Positions 47,674-60,453 of a stretch of DNA of 64,000 nt are shown one piece after another. The position numbers were made by a program, and so were the translations under genes. Origin of the DNA: Janthinobacterium saanense (lineage in GTDB: Bacteria > Pseudomonadota > Gammaproteobacteria > Burkholderiales > Burkholderiaceae_D); assembly GCF_014200675.1 (NCBI RefSeq), contig NZ_JACHCI010000009.1:1-64000 (forward strand), read 5' to 3'. Positions within the stretch are counted from its first letter, which is position 1; the number at the start of each line of letters is the position of its first letter. The notes beneath the pieces were generated by a model. That model made no database searches. It was not told the DNA's origin and was given only the letters and a program-made list of their open reading frames with translations.

Positions 47674-48954
47674 ATGATCGATATTTCCAGCAACGATATT
47701 TCCCCCAAACCCTTGCGCGTACGCGAGTTTTATTTGGGCCGCCAACCGATACTGGACCGTAACCAGGCCCTGTTCGGCTATGAGTTGCTATTCCGCAACG
47801 CCCCCGTCGGCCCTGCCAATATCACCAGCGACCTGTCCGCCACGGCTGCCGTGATCGCCCATGCCTCGCAACTGGGCATGGAAAAAGTCATCGGCGACGC
47901 GCTCGGCTTCGTGAATGTCGATGCCGATGTGATCATGAGCGATATCTTTGTTTTCCTGCCGCGCGAAAAAGTGGTGCTGGAAATCGTCGAATCGATGAAG
48001 GTCACGCCAGAATTGCGCACGCGCATCAGCGAACTGGTGGGACATGGTTACACCTTCGCGCTGGAAAATGTCGTCTCCGATACCTCGCAAGTGCAGCAAT
48101 TGCTGCCGCTGGTGGACTACGTGAAGATGGACATGAGCACCGTCGATCCGGCCGTGCTGGCCAGCCTGGCGCCCCGCTTCAAGCAGGAGCACAAAAAGCT
48201 GGTGGCTGAAAAAGTCGAGACGCGCGAAGAATTCAAGACGGGCCTGGACCTGGGCTTCGATTACTTCCAGGGCTATTATTTCGCCAAGCCGGCCATCATT
48301 ACCGGTAAGAAACTGTCGCCTTCGCAACTGGCCGTGATGGAATTGATGACCCTGGTCACGTCGGACGCCGACAATATGGATATCGAGCGCGCCATCAAGC
48401 GCGACGTTTCGCTGGCACTGAACCTGTTGCGCCTGGTCAATACACCTGCCGTGGGCGCGCGCCAGCGCATCGATTCGCTGAGCCAGGCCGTGACCGTGCT
48501 GGGCCGCCGCCAGCTGCAGCGCTGGCTGCAAATCATGCTGTATGCCGAGCCAAGCAAGCGCGGCCACAGCATGACGCCGCTGCTGATGCTGGCCACCACG
48601 CGTGGCCGTTTGCTGGAATTGCTGGCCCATAAACTGCGCCCCAATCACGCGCACTCGGCCGACATCGCCTTTACGGTCGGCATCATGTCCCTGATGGATA
48701 CCCTGTTCGGCGTGCCGATGTCGGAAATCCTCTCGCAGATCGAAGTGATAGAGGAAGTGAGCGAAGCCTTGCTGTCGCGCAGCGGTTTCTACGGCGACCT
48801 GCTGCGCCTGGCCGAATGCATCGAGCGCATCGAAGACCTGGAAGGCGAAATCGTGCCGACCCTGCGTGACCTGGCGATGTCGCCGGACGACCTGGTCGAA
48901 CTGGAAATGGCTGCCTACGAATGGAGCGATAACGTCGTCAGATATGCTCTCTGA
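47674..48954 (+). CDS. EAL-HDOD signalling protein with degenerate EAL domain
   Basis: A 426-residue protein: EAL domain (about residues 15-220) and HDOD domain (about 225-400). In EAL the catalytic Glu is kept (YELLFRN), as are Asn in FVNV, EIVES, KMD and AEKVET, but the metal-binding DDFG is replaced by ALENVVSD, so c-di-GMP hydrolysis is unlikely; it may bind the nucleotide or other proteins. This is the YuxH/CdgJ-type architecture. The ATG at 47674 has a GAAGAA site; an ATG at 47620 is possible. A terminator follows at 49102. Confidence 0.88.
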   Translation: MIDISSNDISPKPLRVREFYLGRQPILDRNQALFGYELLFRNAPVGPANITSDLSATAAVIAHASQLGMEKVIGDALGFVNVDADVIMSDIFVFLPREKVVLEIVESMKVTPELRTRISELVGHGYTFALENVVSDTSQVQQLLPLVDYVKMDMSTVDPAVLASLAPRFKQEHKKLVAEKVETREEFKTGLDLGFDYFQGYYFAKPAIITGKKLSPSQLAVMELMTLVTSDADNMDIERAIKRDVSLALNLLRLVNTPAVGARQRIDSLSQAVTVLGRRQLQRWLQIMLYAEPSKRGHSMTPLLMLATTRGRLLELLAHKLRPNHAHSADIAFTVGIMSLMDTLFGVPMSEILSQIEVIEEVSEALLSRSGFYGDLLRLAECIERIEDLEGEIVPTLRDLAMSPDDLVELEMAAYEWSDNVVRYAL

Positions 48955-48956
48955 GG

Positions 48957-49074
48957 GCGCCTGACCTAAGCTACTGCGCGTCGGTATAGGCGGCCTGCGA
49001 TGCTCGCCGTACTTATGTACGGCTGCGCTTCTTAGCCACCTCTTCCTTCCGCTCGCTACGCTTATGTCAGGTGC
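48957..49074. repeat. quasi-palindromic intergenic element
   Basis: GCGCCTGACCTAAGC (48957-48971) matches the reverse complement of GCTTATGTCAGGTGC (49060-49074) at 13 of 15 positions, framing about 118 bp. At its centre is the perfect dyad GCCGTAC-TTAT-GTACGGC (49006-49023). The sequence is non-coding in all frames I examined and looks like an interspersed repeat (REP/BIME-like or a non-autonomous mobile element), but only one copy is in this window. Confidence 0.5.
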
Positions 49075-49101
49075 TGTGGCGTTCGTAATATGCATTTTTT
49101 G

Positions 49102-49138
49102 AAGCCCCGCACGGCATAGCCGTAGCGGGGCTTTTTAT
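49102..49138 (+). terminator. Rho-independent terminator after the EAL-HDOD gene
   Basis: AAGCCCCGC (49102-49110) pairs with GCGGGGCTT (49124-49132), and the loop itself contains ACGGC/GCCGT, giving a long stem followed by TTTTTATT. It is oriented for the plus-strand gene; the convergent SPW gene stops at 49138. Confidence 0.9.
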
Positions 49139-49509
49139 TATGCGGCAGCGCCGGGCCAGTGCTTGTGCAGTTCGGGGTCGGTGCGCAGTTCCCACAGGGC
49201 CAGGATGACGACGGCGATGCCAACGATCAGCTCGTTCCACAGCATCACGCGCTGATCGGCCAGCCTTAATATCCAGGGCGAGGCGGCGACCCAGACGCCC
49301 ACCAGCAGGTTGACGACGACGGCCCAGAAGTAAGTCTTGTACAAATCGAAGGCGGCCAGCAAGGCGATCACCAGGCCCGAAATGATGGCGTTGAGCATTT
49401 GCGCCGAACCGTCAGGATAGGAAAATGCCCATGGCGACACGATCAGCCACAGGCCCAGCAACAGGATGACTTGATCCTGCCAGCGTTTGAATGTGAAATT
49501 GTTTGCCAT
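49138..49509 (-). CDS. SPW repeat membrane protein
   Basis: A 123-residue protein with four hydrophobic segments and the two SPW motifs that define the family: IVSPWAFSY (about residues 23-31) and AASPWIL (about 76-82). AAGGAG precedes the ATG at 49509; a longer start at 49569 would add 20 non-family residues. Members are small inner-membrane proteins of unknown function. It lies 115 nt downstream of metH on the same strand. Confidence 0.88.
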   Translation of the reverse strand: MANNFTFKRWQDQVILLLGLWLIVSPWAFSYPDGSAQMLNAIISGLVIALLAAFDLYKTYFWAVVVNLLVGVWVAASPWILRLADQRVMLWNELIVGIAVVILALWELRTDPELHKHWPGAAA

Positions 49510-49624
49510 GGTAACTCCTTGACGTTGAGGAAACGTGCCGGAGTGGGCGTGCGGCATGCCGACCGGCATACTGCGTTAGTGTCTGCGGCGCGCGGAAAGT
49601 TCCACGCGCCGCTGGCCACAAAGA

Positions 49625-53419
<3,795 letters not shown>

Positions 53420-53551
53420 TTCAAGCTTTCAATAGGCAACGGGCGGTGTGGCGCGGCGGTGAGGCCTTGCAGATCAGTAGGATCAACTGACGAAGAGTGC
53501 CGGCCGGGTAGGCTGGCAAGAGGTGGCAAGCCTGCATTCACCGGGTCTAAA

Positions 53552-53557
53552 ATTATA
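53552..53557 (-). promoter_or_regulatory. putative -10 element of metH
   Basis: TATAAT on the minus strand, 133 nt before the metH start. No TTGACA-like -35 is present at 16-18 bp, as expected if an activator such as MetR is needed. Tentative. Confidence 0.42.
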
Positions 53558-54082
53558 CGGCATCAGGCTGCTTTGGTTTCCTGGTTGCCCTCTGCGCCGG
53601 CGGATAGCTGCTCCTTCTGATGTTGCCATGCTACACGGCGCGCCAGATTTCCATTGTTTTACTTTCAACGCCTCCCGTCCTGACTACTGACTACCACTTT
53701 AATAGTGCCTTTCTTGAAATGTTAATTATTTCATTTCTTTCCTTGGCGGATACAGCAACCTTATGAATTTGCTGTGTGGAAAATCTCCCACATTCTCCTG
53801 TTTGACGTAATTTATTTTTGTCGCCGCACCGGCAAAAAAACGCAGCTTGATTTACTGCAATGCAGAGTGAGGCGGGGCATGTTTTAAATAAACATTGTTT
53901 CTTGATTCATGTAACTCATTATCAAAATTCATTGAACCAAAAGCACTGATAGTTGTATTTCGGAATCGAACTCGCGGATAATAATGGCTTTCTGAATTCT
54001 AATTCTCACCAAAAGTCACCAATATGTCACATTTCTCATGTTTCTTGCCTGGCCAGCTGCCAAGCGTAGTCAGGGGGCAGCA
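53558..54082. other. AT-rich gene-free interval between metH and the metzincin lipoprotein
   Basis: About 520 bp without a supported gene. From about 53690 to 54050 the sequence is much richer in A and T than the rest of the window, with a dyad GAAAT/ATTTC near 53717-53733 and many ATT/AAT tracts. It probably carries the promoter and regulatory sites of the lipoprotein gene; no clear -35/-10 pair stands out. Confidence 0.6.
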
Positions 54083-56575
54083 ATGAAATACCGTCTGCTA
54101 GTTTGTCTGTTCGTCATGCTGGGCCTGTCCGCATGCGGCGGCGGCGGTGGGGGCGGTGGCGACACCGTGGTGGCAACCAGCTCGAACAGTCCGGCCATCA
54201 AGCCTGCCGTGACAGCTGTGTCGGCGAGCAATGTCGCTGTCGGCGGTAATCTGGTCCTGACCGGCACGAATCTGAGCCAGGTGACGGCTTTCCAGATCGC
54301 CGGCGTGACCGTTTCGACCAGCAGTGTCAGCGATACCAGCGTTACCCTGGTGATGCCTGGCGTGCCGGTATCTGGCGTAATCAGCCTTGTCAGCACCAGC
54401 GGCACGGCCGCCACCAGCTATAACGTGACCGTGTATGTGCCGCTGACGGTGAGCAGTATTGCGCCAGCGAGCGGTGGCGCCGGTTCCAGCGTCAGCTTGA
54501 GCGGCAATGGCATGGGCGCCGTCACGGCGGTGCTGTTCAGCAATGGCACGGCTGCCAGCTTGCAAAGCCAGGGCGCGAACAGCGTGGTTTTCGTAGTGCC
54601 GGTGGGCGCGGCAACGGGTCCATTGACGGTGCGTGGCCCGTATAACGATGTCATTACCAATGACAGCTATACCGTGTTGCCTAATGTGTCGGTGACCTCG
54701 ATCACGACGGCCATCAGCGGCGCGACGATGTCGGTGACTGTATTGGGCAGCAATCTTGACCAGGTGAGCACGGCCTCCGTCGGCGCGACCCAGGCGACTA
54801 TCGTCAGCGCCAGCGCCAGCCAGCTGGTGTTGAGCGTGCCTGCCACGGCGACCGGCAATGTGCTGTTGTCGGCCCCTTCGCGTCTCGACGTCAATGCTGG
54901 CACGGTCTCGGCATTTACCCTGGGCAGCATCGACTTTGCCCAGGTGCTGGACTTTAACGCCAGCGACTCGTCCTTGCACCTGACGCGTGGCAAGGCGGCT
55001 GCCGTGCGCGTGTCCGTGCTGGGCACGCAAACGGGCCGCAGCAGCCCGGCAGTGACCTTGAACGCGACGTCGGCCACTGGCGCCAATCTGGGCAGCATCC
55101 CCATGAGCGGCCCGGCGACTTTGCCAACGGCACTCAATACCTACAGCTTCAATGGCAATTTCAGTGCTGTCTTGCCGGCAAGCTGGATCGCGCCAGGCTT
55201 GCAAGTCAGGGTGACGGCGGTGGGCAACGATGGCACGCAAGTGAGCCAGCAAGCCACGCCAGCCATCTCGAGCGCGGCAAAAATCAATCTGGTGCTGGTG
55301 CCCTTGAGCACTGACGATGGCATTTCGCAAGTGCCTGACGCCAATCTGATCCGCACGGCGCTGACCCTGGTCTATCCTTATGCGGCGGAAAATATTACGA
55401 TCAGCACCCGCGCGCCGCTGGCGATTGCCGGCAGCAGCAGCGTCGATAGCTGGTGGACCAATATCGCCTTGCCAGCCCTGGAATCGGCCCGCGCCAACGA
55501 AAACAATACGGCCTTCTACTTTGGTTTCGTATCGAAGCTGTCGGCCAGCCGCACCGCCGGCCTGGCGTATATCAGCGACCGCTCGACGGGCGGCGCCAAT
55601 CCTTCCGCACTGGGCCTGGACGCCAGCTTCCAGGGCACGGCGTCGATCGATCCATTTGGCAATGCTTGGCCGCAATGGCTGGCCACCATGGTGCATGAGC
55701 TGGGCCACAACCATGGCTTGTACCATGTCAACTGCGGCTCGCCAGCCAATCCCGTGACCGATTATCCGTACAACAACGGCGACCTGGGGCCGCAACCACT
55801 CTACAGCAGCAATTATGCGGGCACCATTGGCCAGCTGAGCCAGGCTGCTTACACCAGCGGCAATACCAGCAAGCAAATGAAAGACGTGATGAGCTATTGC
55901 AGCGGCGCCTGGTTCTCGGACTATAGCTATACGCGCATCCAGCAATTCCTGGAAAAACGCACCACCCTGCTTGGGCGTAGCGTGCAGATCGGCGCCAGCA
56001 CCGTGCCGCCCGAATATGGTTATCTGACCATTTCCGGCCGCATCACGCCAGCCGGCGTGCAACTGCGTCCTGCTGAAGCATCCACCACGGCCGGCTTGCA
56101 GCTTGCCGGTGCGAATGCTGCTTATACGCTGCGCGTGCTGACGGCGTCCGGTAAAACTATCGACGTGCCATTCGATAGCATGCAATTGGCCGACCATCGC
56201 GGCAATGTCAGCCATTTCCGCGTTACCCTGGCCAATCCTGGCGATATCCAGGATGTGGAAATACTTTCGCAAGGCAAGCCCCTGGCCAAGCTGGACAAAC
56301 CAGCCCGCCGCAACCAGGCAGTGGCGACGACCAGCGCCGTGACGTTTGATACCACGCAAAGCGATGGCAAGCTGGCTTTGAGCTGGGATGCGCAAACGGA
56401 GCCATACGCGGCCGTGCTGTACGTGGGCGCCGATGGCCGCAAGCACGTCGTTGCCAGCGGCTTGACGGGCGGCACGGCCAGTGTCGACGTCAGCGCCCTG
56501 CCAGCTGGCGGCCGCTTCGAGATTAGCCTGTCGTCATCGGTAGGCGGTCGTTTGATGAAGGTACAGCGTCGCTGA
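54083..56575 (+). CDS. lipoprotein metzincin protease with IPT/TIG-like repeats
   Basis: An 830-residue surface or periplasmic lipoprotein: lipobox LSAC (Cys18) followed by an eight-glycine run, then three IPT/TIG-like immunoglobulin repeats (about residues 45-130, 130-215 and 215-290), a linking domain, and a zinc protease domain with HELGHNHGLYH (His538, Glu539, the HExxHxxGxxH metzincin ligands) and Met-turn VMSYCSG at Met603. A beta-rich C-terminal region (about 660-830) follows. The pattern recalls peptidase M66 (StcE type). The ATG at 54083 gives a proper lipoprotein signal and an AGGGGG site. Stand-alone gene; substrate unknown. Confidence 0.85.
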   Translation: MKYRLLVCLFVMLGLSACGGGGGGGGDTVVATSSNSPAIKPAVTAVSASNVAVGGNLVLTGTNLSQVTAFQIAGVTVSTSSVSDTSVTLVMPGVPVSGVISLVSTSGTAATSYNVTVYVPLTVSSIAPASGGAGSSVSLSGNGMGAVTAVLFSNGTAASLQSQGANSVVFVVPVGAATGPLTVRGPYNDVITNDSYTVLPNVSVTSITTAISGATMSVTVLGSNLDQVSTASVGATQATIVSASASQLVLSVPATATGNVLLSAPSRLDVNAGTVSAFTLGSIDFAQVLDFNASDSSLHLTRGKAAAVRVSVLGTQTGRSSPAVTLNATSATGANLGSIPMSGPATLPTALNTYSFNGNFSAVLPASWIAPGLQVRVTAVGNDGTQVSQQATPAISSAAKINLVLVPLSTDDGISQVPDANLIRTALTLVYPYAAENITISTRAPLAIAGSSSVDSWWTNIALPALESARANENNTAFYFGFVSKLSASRTAGLAYISDRSTGGANPSALGLDASFQGTASIDPFGNAWPQWLATMVHELGHNHGLYHVNCGSPANPVTDYPYNNGDLGPQPLYSSNYAGTIGQLSQAAYTSGNTSKQMKDVMSYCSGAWFSDYSYTRIQQFLEKRTTLLGRSVQIGASTVPPEYGYLTISGRITPAGVQLRPAEASTTAGLQLAGANAAYTLRVLTASGKTIDVPFDSMQLADHRGNVSHFRVTLANPGDIQDVEILSQGKPLAKLDKPARRNQAVATTSAVTFDTTQSDGKLALSWDAQTEPYAAVLYVGADGRKHVVASGLTGGTASVDVSALPAGGRFEISLSSSVGGRLMKVQRR

Positions 56576-56594
56576 GCATTGTTGATGGACAAAG

Positions 56595-56624
56595 AAAAGG
56601 GCTTGCCGCGGCAAGCCCTTTTTT
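56595..56624. terminator. bidirectional intrinsic terminator
   Basis: AAAAGGGCTTGC (56595-56606), loop CGCG, GCAAGCCCTTTTTT (56611-56624). A-run and T-run flank a perfect stem, so it ends both the lipoprotein gene (stop 56575) and the convergent fmt (stop 56646). Confidence 0.93.
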
Positions 56625-56645
56625 CATGCTAGGGACTGTTGCAAG

Positions 56646-57602
56646 TCAGGCGAAACGCTTGCCTTCGAGCGGGAAGCCCTTGATGAACTCGGCAGCAGGC
56701 AGGCGCTTGCCGCCCGGTTTTTGCAATTGGGTCAGGCGCAGTGAACCGTTACCGCAGGCAACCACGATGCCGTGCTGGGCGTCGGCCGCCAGCACCTGGC
56801 CGGGCTCCTGCTTGCTGTCCGCTTCCAGTACCTCGGCAGCCCAGATCTTGACGGTGACGCCATCGACCTGGCCACTGGCACCGGGGAAGGGATTGAAGGC
56901 GCGGATTTTCAGGCCCAGTTCCAGCGCGGGCAGGCTGAAGTCCAGCGCCGCTTCTTCCTTGGCGATTTTTGCTGCGTAGGTGACGCCCGCTTCCGGCTGC
57001 GGCACGGGGGCCAAAGGCCCGTGTTGCATCTTGCGCAAGGTGTCGACGATCATCTTGCCGCCCAGCACGGCCAGCTTGTCATGCAGGGTGGCGGTGGAGT
57101 CGCCCGCCTCGATGGGTGTGCGCTCGATCGCCAGCATGGGGCCCGTATCGAGTCCTTCTTCCATCTGCATGATGGTCACACCCGTTTCATCGTCGCCCGC
57201 CTCGATGGCGCGGTGAATCGGTGCGGCGCCGCGCCAGCGCGGCAGCAGGGAGCCGTGGATATTGATGCAGGGACGGATATCGAGTGTGCTGCGCGGCAAG
57301 ATCAAGCCATAGGCAGCCACCACCATCACATCGTAATCGGTGGCCAGCAGGCGCTCGTGGGCCGCTTTGGCTTCGGCGGCGCGCTGCGGGTCCTTGCTGT
57401 CCATGCGCAGGGACAGCGGCTGCAGCACGTCGATGCCGTGTTCCAGTGCGTATTGCTTGACGGCCGAGGCGTGCATCTGCATGCCGCGTCCGGCAGGGCG
57501 GTCGGGCTGGGTCAGCACCAGCGGAATGGTGAAACCGGCTTCGTGCAAGTCTTTCAGGGCAATAGCGGCGAATTCAGGCGTGCCTGCGAAGATCAGTTTC
57601 AT
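56646..57602 (-). CDS. fmt: methionyl-tRNA formyltransferase
   Basis: A 318-residue enzyme formylating initiator Met-tRNA with 10-formyl-THF. The N-terminal formyltransferase fold has [12 protein letters not shown] and the active-site [16 protein letters not shown] with the catalytic Asn/His; the C-terminal OB-fold follows about residue 205 ([10 protein letters not shown]). Downstream of def by 26 nt, the standard def-fmt pair. Confidence 0.96.
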   Translation of the reverse strand: MKLIFAGTPEFAAIALKDLHEAGFTIPLVLTQPDRPAGRGMQMHASAVKQYALEHGIDVLQPLSLRMDSKDPQRAAEAKAAHERLLATDYDVMVVAAYGLILPRSTLDIRPCINIHGSLLPRWRGAAPIHRAIEAGDDETGVTIMQMEEGLDTGPMLAIERTPIEAGDSTATLHDKLAVLGGKMIVDTLRKMQHGPLAPVPQPEAGVTYAAKIAKEEAALDFSLPALELGLKIRAFNPFPGASGQVDGVTVKIWAAEVLEADSKQEPGQVLAADAQHGIVVACGNGSLRLTQLQKPGGKRLPAAEFIKGFPLEGKRFA

Positions 57603-57628
57603 ATTCTTCCTGTTCGTGTGTAGCTTGC

Positions 57629-58171
57629 TTAGAAACGACGGTTTTGGGCGCGCAGGCTAGCTTCGCGTTCCAGGCCACGGATTTCCTTGATCATCTTGGT
57701 CTTGATGCGGTTGCGCTTGAGCGGCGACAGATATTCGACGAAAACCTTGCCCATCAAGTGATCCATTTCATGCTGGATGCATACGCCCAGCAAGCCATCG
57801 GCTTCCAGTTCGAACTGCTTGCCATGCTGGTCCAGCGCACGCACCTTGATGCGCGATGGGCGCTCGACGCCGTCATACACGCCAGGCACGGACAAGCAGC
57901 CTTCGTCGTAGACTTGCTTTTCTTCACTGGCCCAGATGATTTCCGGGTTGATGAATACTTGCAGCTGGTCTTTGGTTTCCGTCACGTCGATGACCAGCAG
58001 TTGCTCATGCACGTCCACTTGCGACGCGGCCAGGCCGACGCCAGGGGCGTCATACATGGTTTCTGCCATGTCGGCGACCAGGGTGTGCAGACGTTCATCG
58101 AAGGCCGTAACGGGCTTGGCGACCGTGTGCAGGCGCGGATCGGGGTAACGCAAAATGTTTAATATGGACAT
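57629..58171 (-). CDS. def: peptide deformylase
   Basis: A 180-residue metalloenzyme removing the formyl group from nascent proteins. All three signatures are present: [13 protein letters not shown] and the metal-binding QHEMDH. The start at 58171 ([14 protein letters not shown]) is the family start; the upstream in-frame extension of 62 residues is not family-like. First gene of the def-fmt operon, divergent from dprA across about 335 bp. Confidence 0.96.
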   Translation of the reverse strand: MSILNILRYPDPRLHTVAKPVTAFDERLHTLVADMAETMYDAPGVGLAASQVDVHEQLLVIDVTETKDQLQVFINPEIIWASEEKQVYDEGCLSVPGVYDGVERPSRIKVRALDQHGKQFELEADGLLGVCIQHEMDHLMGKVFVEYLSPLKRNRIKTKMIKEIRGLEREASLRAQNRRF

Positions 58172-58506
58172 ACGAATTCGATTGGTTAAGGTGGACGCCG
58201 CTGCGCCCGGTTGTTTGTGCCTGGGCCATGCGGAAGATGGCGCGGCTGTGCAGGCTGAGTGTTCTTGGATACTTCCTGGATACGATAGTGCAGTGCGCGC
58301 AAGGTGCAAGGGCGTGGCAGCCTGCTTCGCCAGTCCGCCGTAATGCGTCTGCCGCAAGTCGAAATTTTATCACAGACACCCATGCGGCTGTGGCAGGCAG
58401 CCCTTTTGCGCCATGTTCGAGGCGACTTCTTGCGCCGTTCGATATCGCTGGTCCGCCGCCCCGCTACCATGATCAGGGCAGACCCTGATCAACCAGCGAG
58501 CGTGTC
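58172..58506. other. divergent interval between def and dprA
   Basis: 335 bp holding the promoters of two divergent operons and no supported gene. The clearest element is the perfect dyad at 58470-58491 described separately. No convincing -35/-10 pair could be picked on either strand. Confidence 0.55.
58470..58491. promoter_or_regulatory. perfect nine-pair inverted repeat before dprA
   Basis: TGATCAGGG (58470-58478), spacer CAGA, CCCTGATCA (58483-58491). It ends 15 bases before the dprA ATG, so it may be an operator or an mRNA hairpin controlling ribosome access to dprA. Confidence 0.55.
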
Positions 58507-59622
58507 ATGCATGCAGAAACAATGGTGGAAAAGCAGCAAGTGGTCAACGACCTGGCGGCCTGGCTGCGGCTGCAGCACCTGCCTGGCGTGGGGCCGGTCG
58601 CGGCGCGCGCCTTGCTGGCCCGTTTCGGCTTTCCGCCGCAGATTTTTTCCGCTTCGTTCGAAGCCCTGCGCGAGGTGGTGTCGACCAGCGTGGCGCGCAC
58701 CATTGCCGAGCCGCCCCGGCGCGTGGCCAATAGCCAGCTGGAACTGACCTTGCAGTGGTTGCAGCGTCCCGGCAACGCCGTGCTGACCCTGGCCGATGCC
58801 GCCTATCCGCCGCTGCTGCTGGAAATTGCCGATCCACCGCTGCTCTTATATGTCAGGGGCCGGGCCGCACTGCTGTCGCGCCCGGGCATCGCGATGATCG
58901 GCAGCCGCAACGCCAGCGCGCAGGGCATGCAAAACGCGGCCGCGTTTGCCCAGTCGCTGAGCGCGGCGGGCTTGACCATTATCTCGGGCCTGGCGCTGGG
59001 CATCGATACGCAGGCGCATGAAGGCGGCTTGCGCGGCCAGGGTTCGACGGTGGCCGTGATCGGCACCGGTGCGGATTTAGTCTATCCGAAGCGTAACCTT
59101 GATCTGGCGCAAAGAATTGCCGAACAAGGCTGTGTTGTCAGCGAGTATGCGCTGGGCTTGCCTGCGATGCCGAGTAACTTTCCTCGGCGCAATCGCCTGA
59201 TCAGCGGCCTGGCGCGCGGCGTGCTGGTGATCGAGGCGGCGGCGCTGTCCGGTTCATTGATCACGGCGCGCCTGGCGGGCGAGCAGGGGCGCGATGTGTT
59301 TGCCTTGCCCGGTTCCATCCATTCGACCCTGGCCAAGGGCTGCCATGCCTTGATCAAGCAGGGCGCCAAGCTGGTCGAGTCGGTGGAAGATGTCTTGCAG
59401 GAACTACAGTGGCAGGGCGGCATGGACGCCCTGGCGATCACACCCGATGCGGCGCCGCAAAGTGCTGTGCTGGCTGCGCTGGGCTACGATCCGCACGATG
59501 CCGACACCCTGGCCGGGCGTAGCGGCATGGCCGTGGGGGCCGTGATGGCGGAGTTGCTGGCGCTGGAAATGGCTGGCCTGGTGGAACGTTTGCCTGGTGG
59601 ATTATTTCAGCGTTGTAAATGA
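58507..59622 (+). CDS. dprA: DNA-processing protein DprA
   Basis: A 371-residue DprA, which loads RecA on incoming single-stranded DNA during natural transformation. An N-terminal helix-hairpin-helix-like part (LPGVGPVAARALLARFG) is followed by the Rossmann domain (about residues 100-290: IGSRNASAQG, SGLALGIDTQAHEGGL, FPRRNRLISGLARGVLVIEAA) and a C-terminal winged helix. ATG at 58507 is used; 58522 is an alternative and neither has a strong ribosome site. With comM at 1285, this suggests transformation capacity, though structural uptake genes are not in the window. Confidence 0.93.
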   Translation: MHAETMVEKQQVVNDLAAWLRLQHLPGVGPVAARALLARFGFPPQIFSASFEALREVVSTSVARTIAEPPRRVANSQLELTLQWLQRPGNAVLTLADAAYPPLLLEIADPPLLLYVRGRAALLSRPGIAMIGSRNASAQGMQNAAAFAQSLSAAGLTIISGLALGIDTQAHEGGLRGQGSTVAVIGTGADLVYPKRNLDLAQRIAEQGCVVSEYALGLPAMPSNFPRRNRLISGLARGVLVIEAAALSGSLITARLAGEQGRDVFALPGSIHSTLAKGCHALIKQGAKLVESVEDVLQELQWQGGMDALAITPDAAPQSAVLAALGYDPHDADTLAGRSGMAVGAVMAELLALEMAGLVERLPGGLFQRCK

Positions 59623-59716
59623 CAGTCTGCCACTTGTGTGGCGGCCATGCCGCATGGTTGCGCTTTGTCGGGATGGACTCTTGTGCCGTGGCGAACTTAG
59701 CTGATAGAGTAGAGTC

Positions 59717-60181
59717 ATGTTCGATATCCTGGTGTACCTCTACGAGACTTATTACCGCCCCGATGCCTGCCCAGAGCCGGCCGCGCTGGCGCGCAAACTG
59801 TCGGCCGTCGGTTTTGACGACGTGGAGATTTCCGAAGCCCTGGTCTGGCTGACCGACCTGACGGCCATGGCCGGTGTCGAGCACATCCTGACGGCCAGTT
59901 CGACGGGCACGCGTTTCTATGTCCAGCAAGAAAGTGACGTGCTGGGTGCGGCTGCCGTCGGTTTCATCCAGTTCCTTGAAAGCGCCAGGATACTGTCGCC
60001 GCTGCAGCGCGAAATCGTCATCGAACGCGCGCTGGCGCTCGATGAAGCGCCTGTGTCGCTGGGCAAGCTGAAAGTGATCGTGCTGATGCTGTTGTGGAGC
60101 CAGGGCAAGGAACCGGATGCGCTGATGTTTGACGATTTGTTTATCGACGACGAAGACCTTCCTCCCCGCCTGCTACACTAG
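59717..60181 (+). CDS. smg: Smg family protein (DUF494)
   Basis: A 154-residue acidic soluble protein of the Smg/DUF494 family. It begins [13 protein letters not shown] and contains the segment [12 protein letters not shown] and the C-terminal [18 protein letters not shown], family hallmarks. smg lies beside dprA, def and fmt in many proteobacteria; its function is not established. It follows dprA by 94 nt and precedes topB by 272 nt. Confidence 0.92.
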   Translation: MFDILVYLYETYYRPDACPEPAALARKLSAVGFDDVEISEALVWLTDLTAMAGVEHILTASSTGTRFYVQQESDVLGAAAVGFIQFLESARILSPLQREIVIERALALDEAPVSLGKLKVIVLMLLWSQGKEPDALMFDDLFIDDEDLPPRLLH

Positions 60182-60453
60182 CCCTCGGCGGCCTTGCAAG
60201 GCCTTGCCCGGGACACTTTAGCGCACGCCGGCAATGATCTCTCAAGATGCCACCCGGTTTGCCGTGGCATTTGCTCCCGCGCATCCTTGCTTGTAGATAA
60301 CTTGCCGAATTCTTCAATACGCGCTTATCATTGGCCGCTTGACAAGACCATAAGTCACAATGCCAGCGAAAGACAAAAGCGTCAGCGTCTGGCAATGCAC
60401 TGTATGATGCGCATGCTGAAACTATCCTAGAGCATTTTTCGAGACTAAAAAAT

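Noticed and set aside
53420-53551. SAH or cobalamin riboswitch before metH
   Set aside because: I looked for the SAH core (GAGGAGCGCTGC type) and the B12-box on the minus strand and found neither.
54098-56446. 782-residue antisense open frame across the metzincin gene
   Set aside because: Composition is Arg/His/Gln-rich without motifs; it arises from the GC-skewed codon usage of the plus-strand gene.
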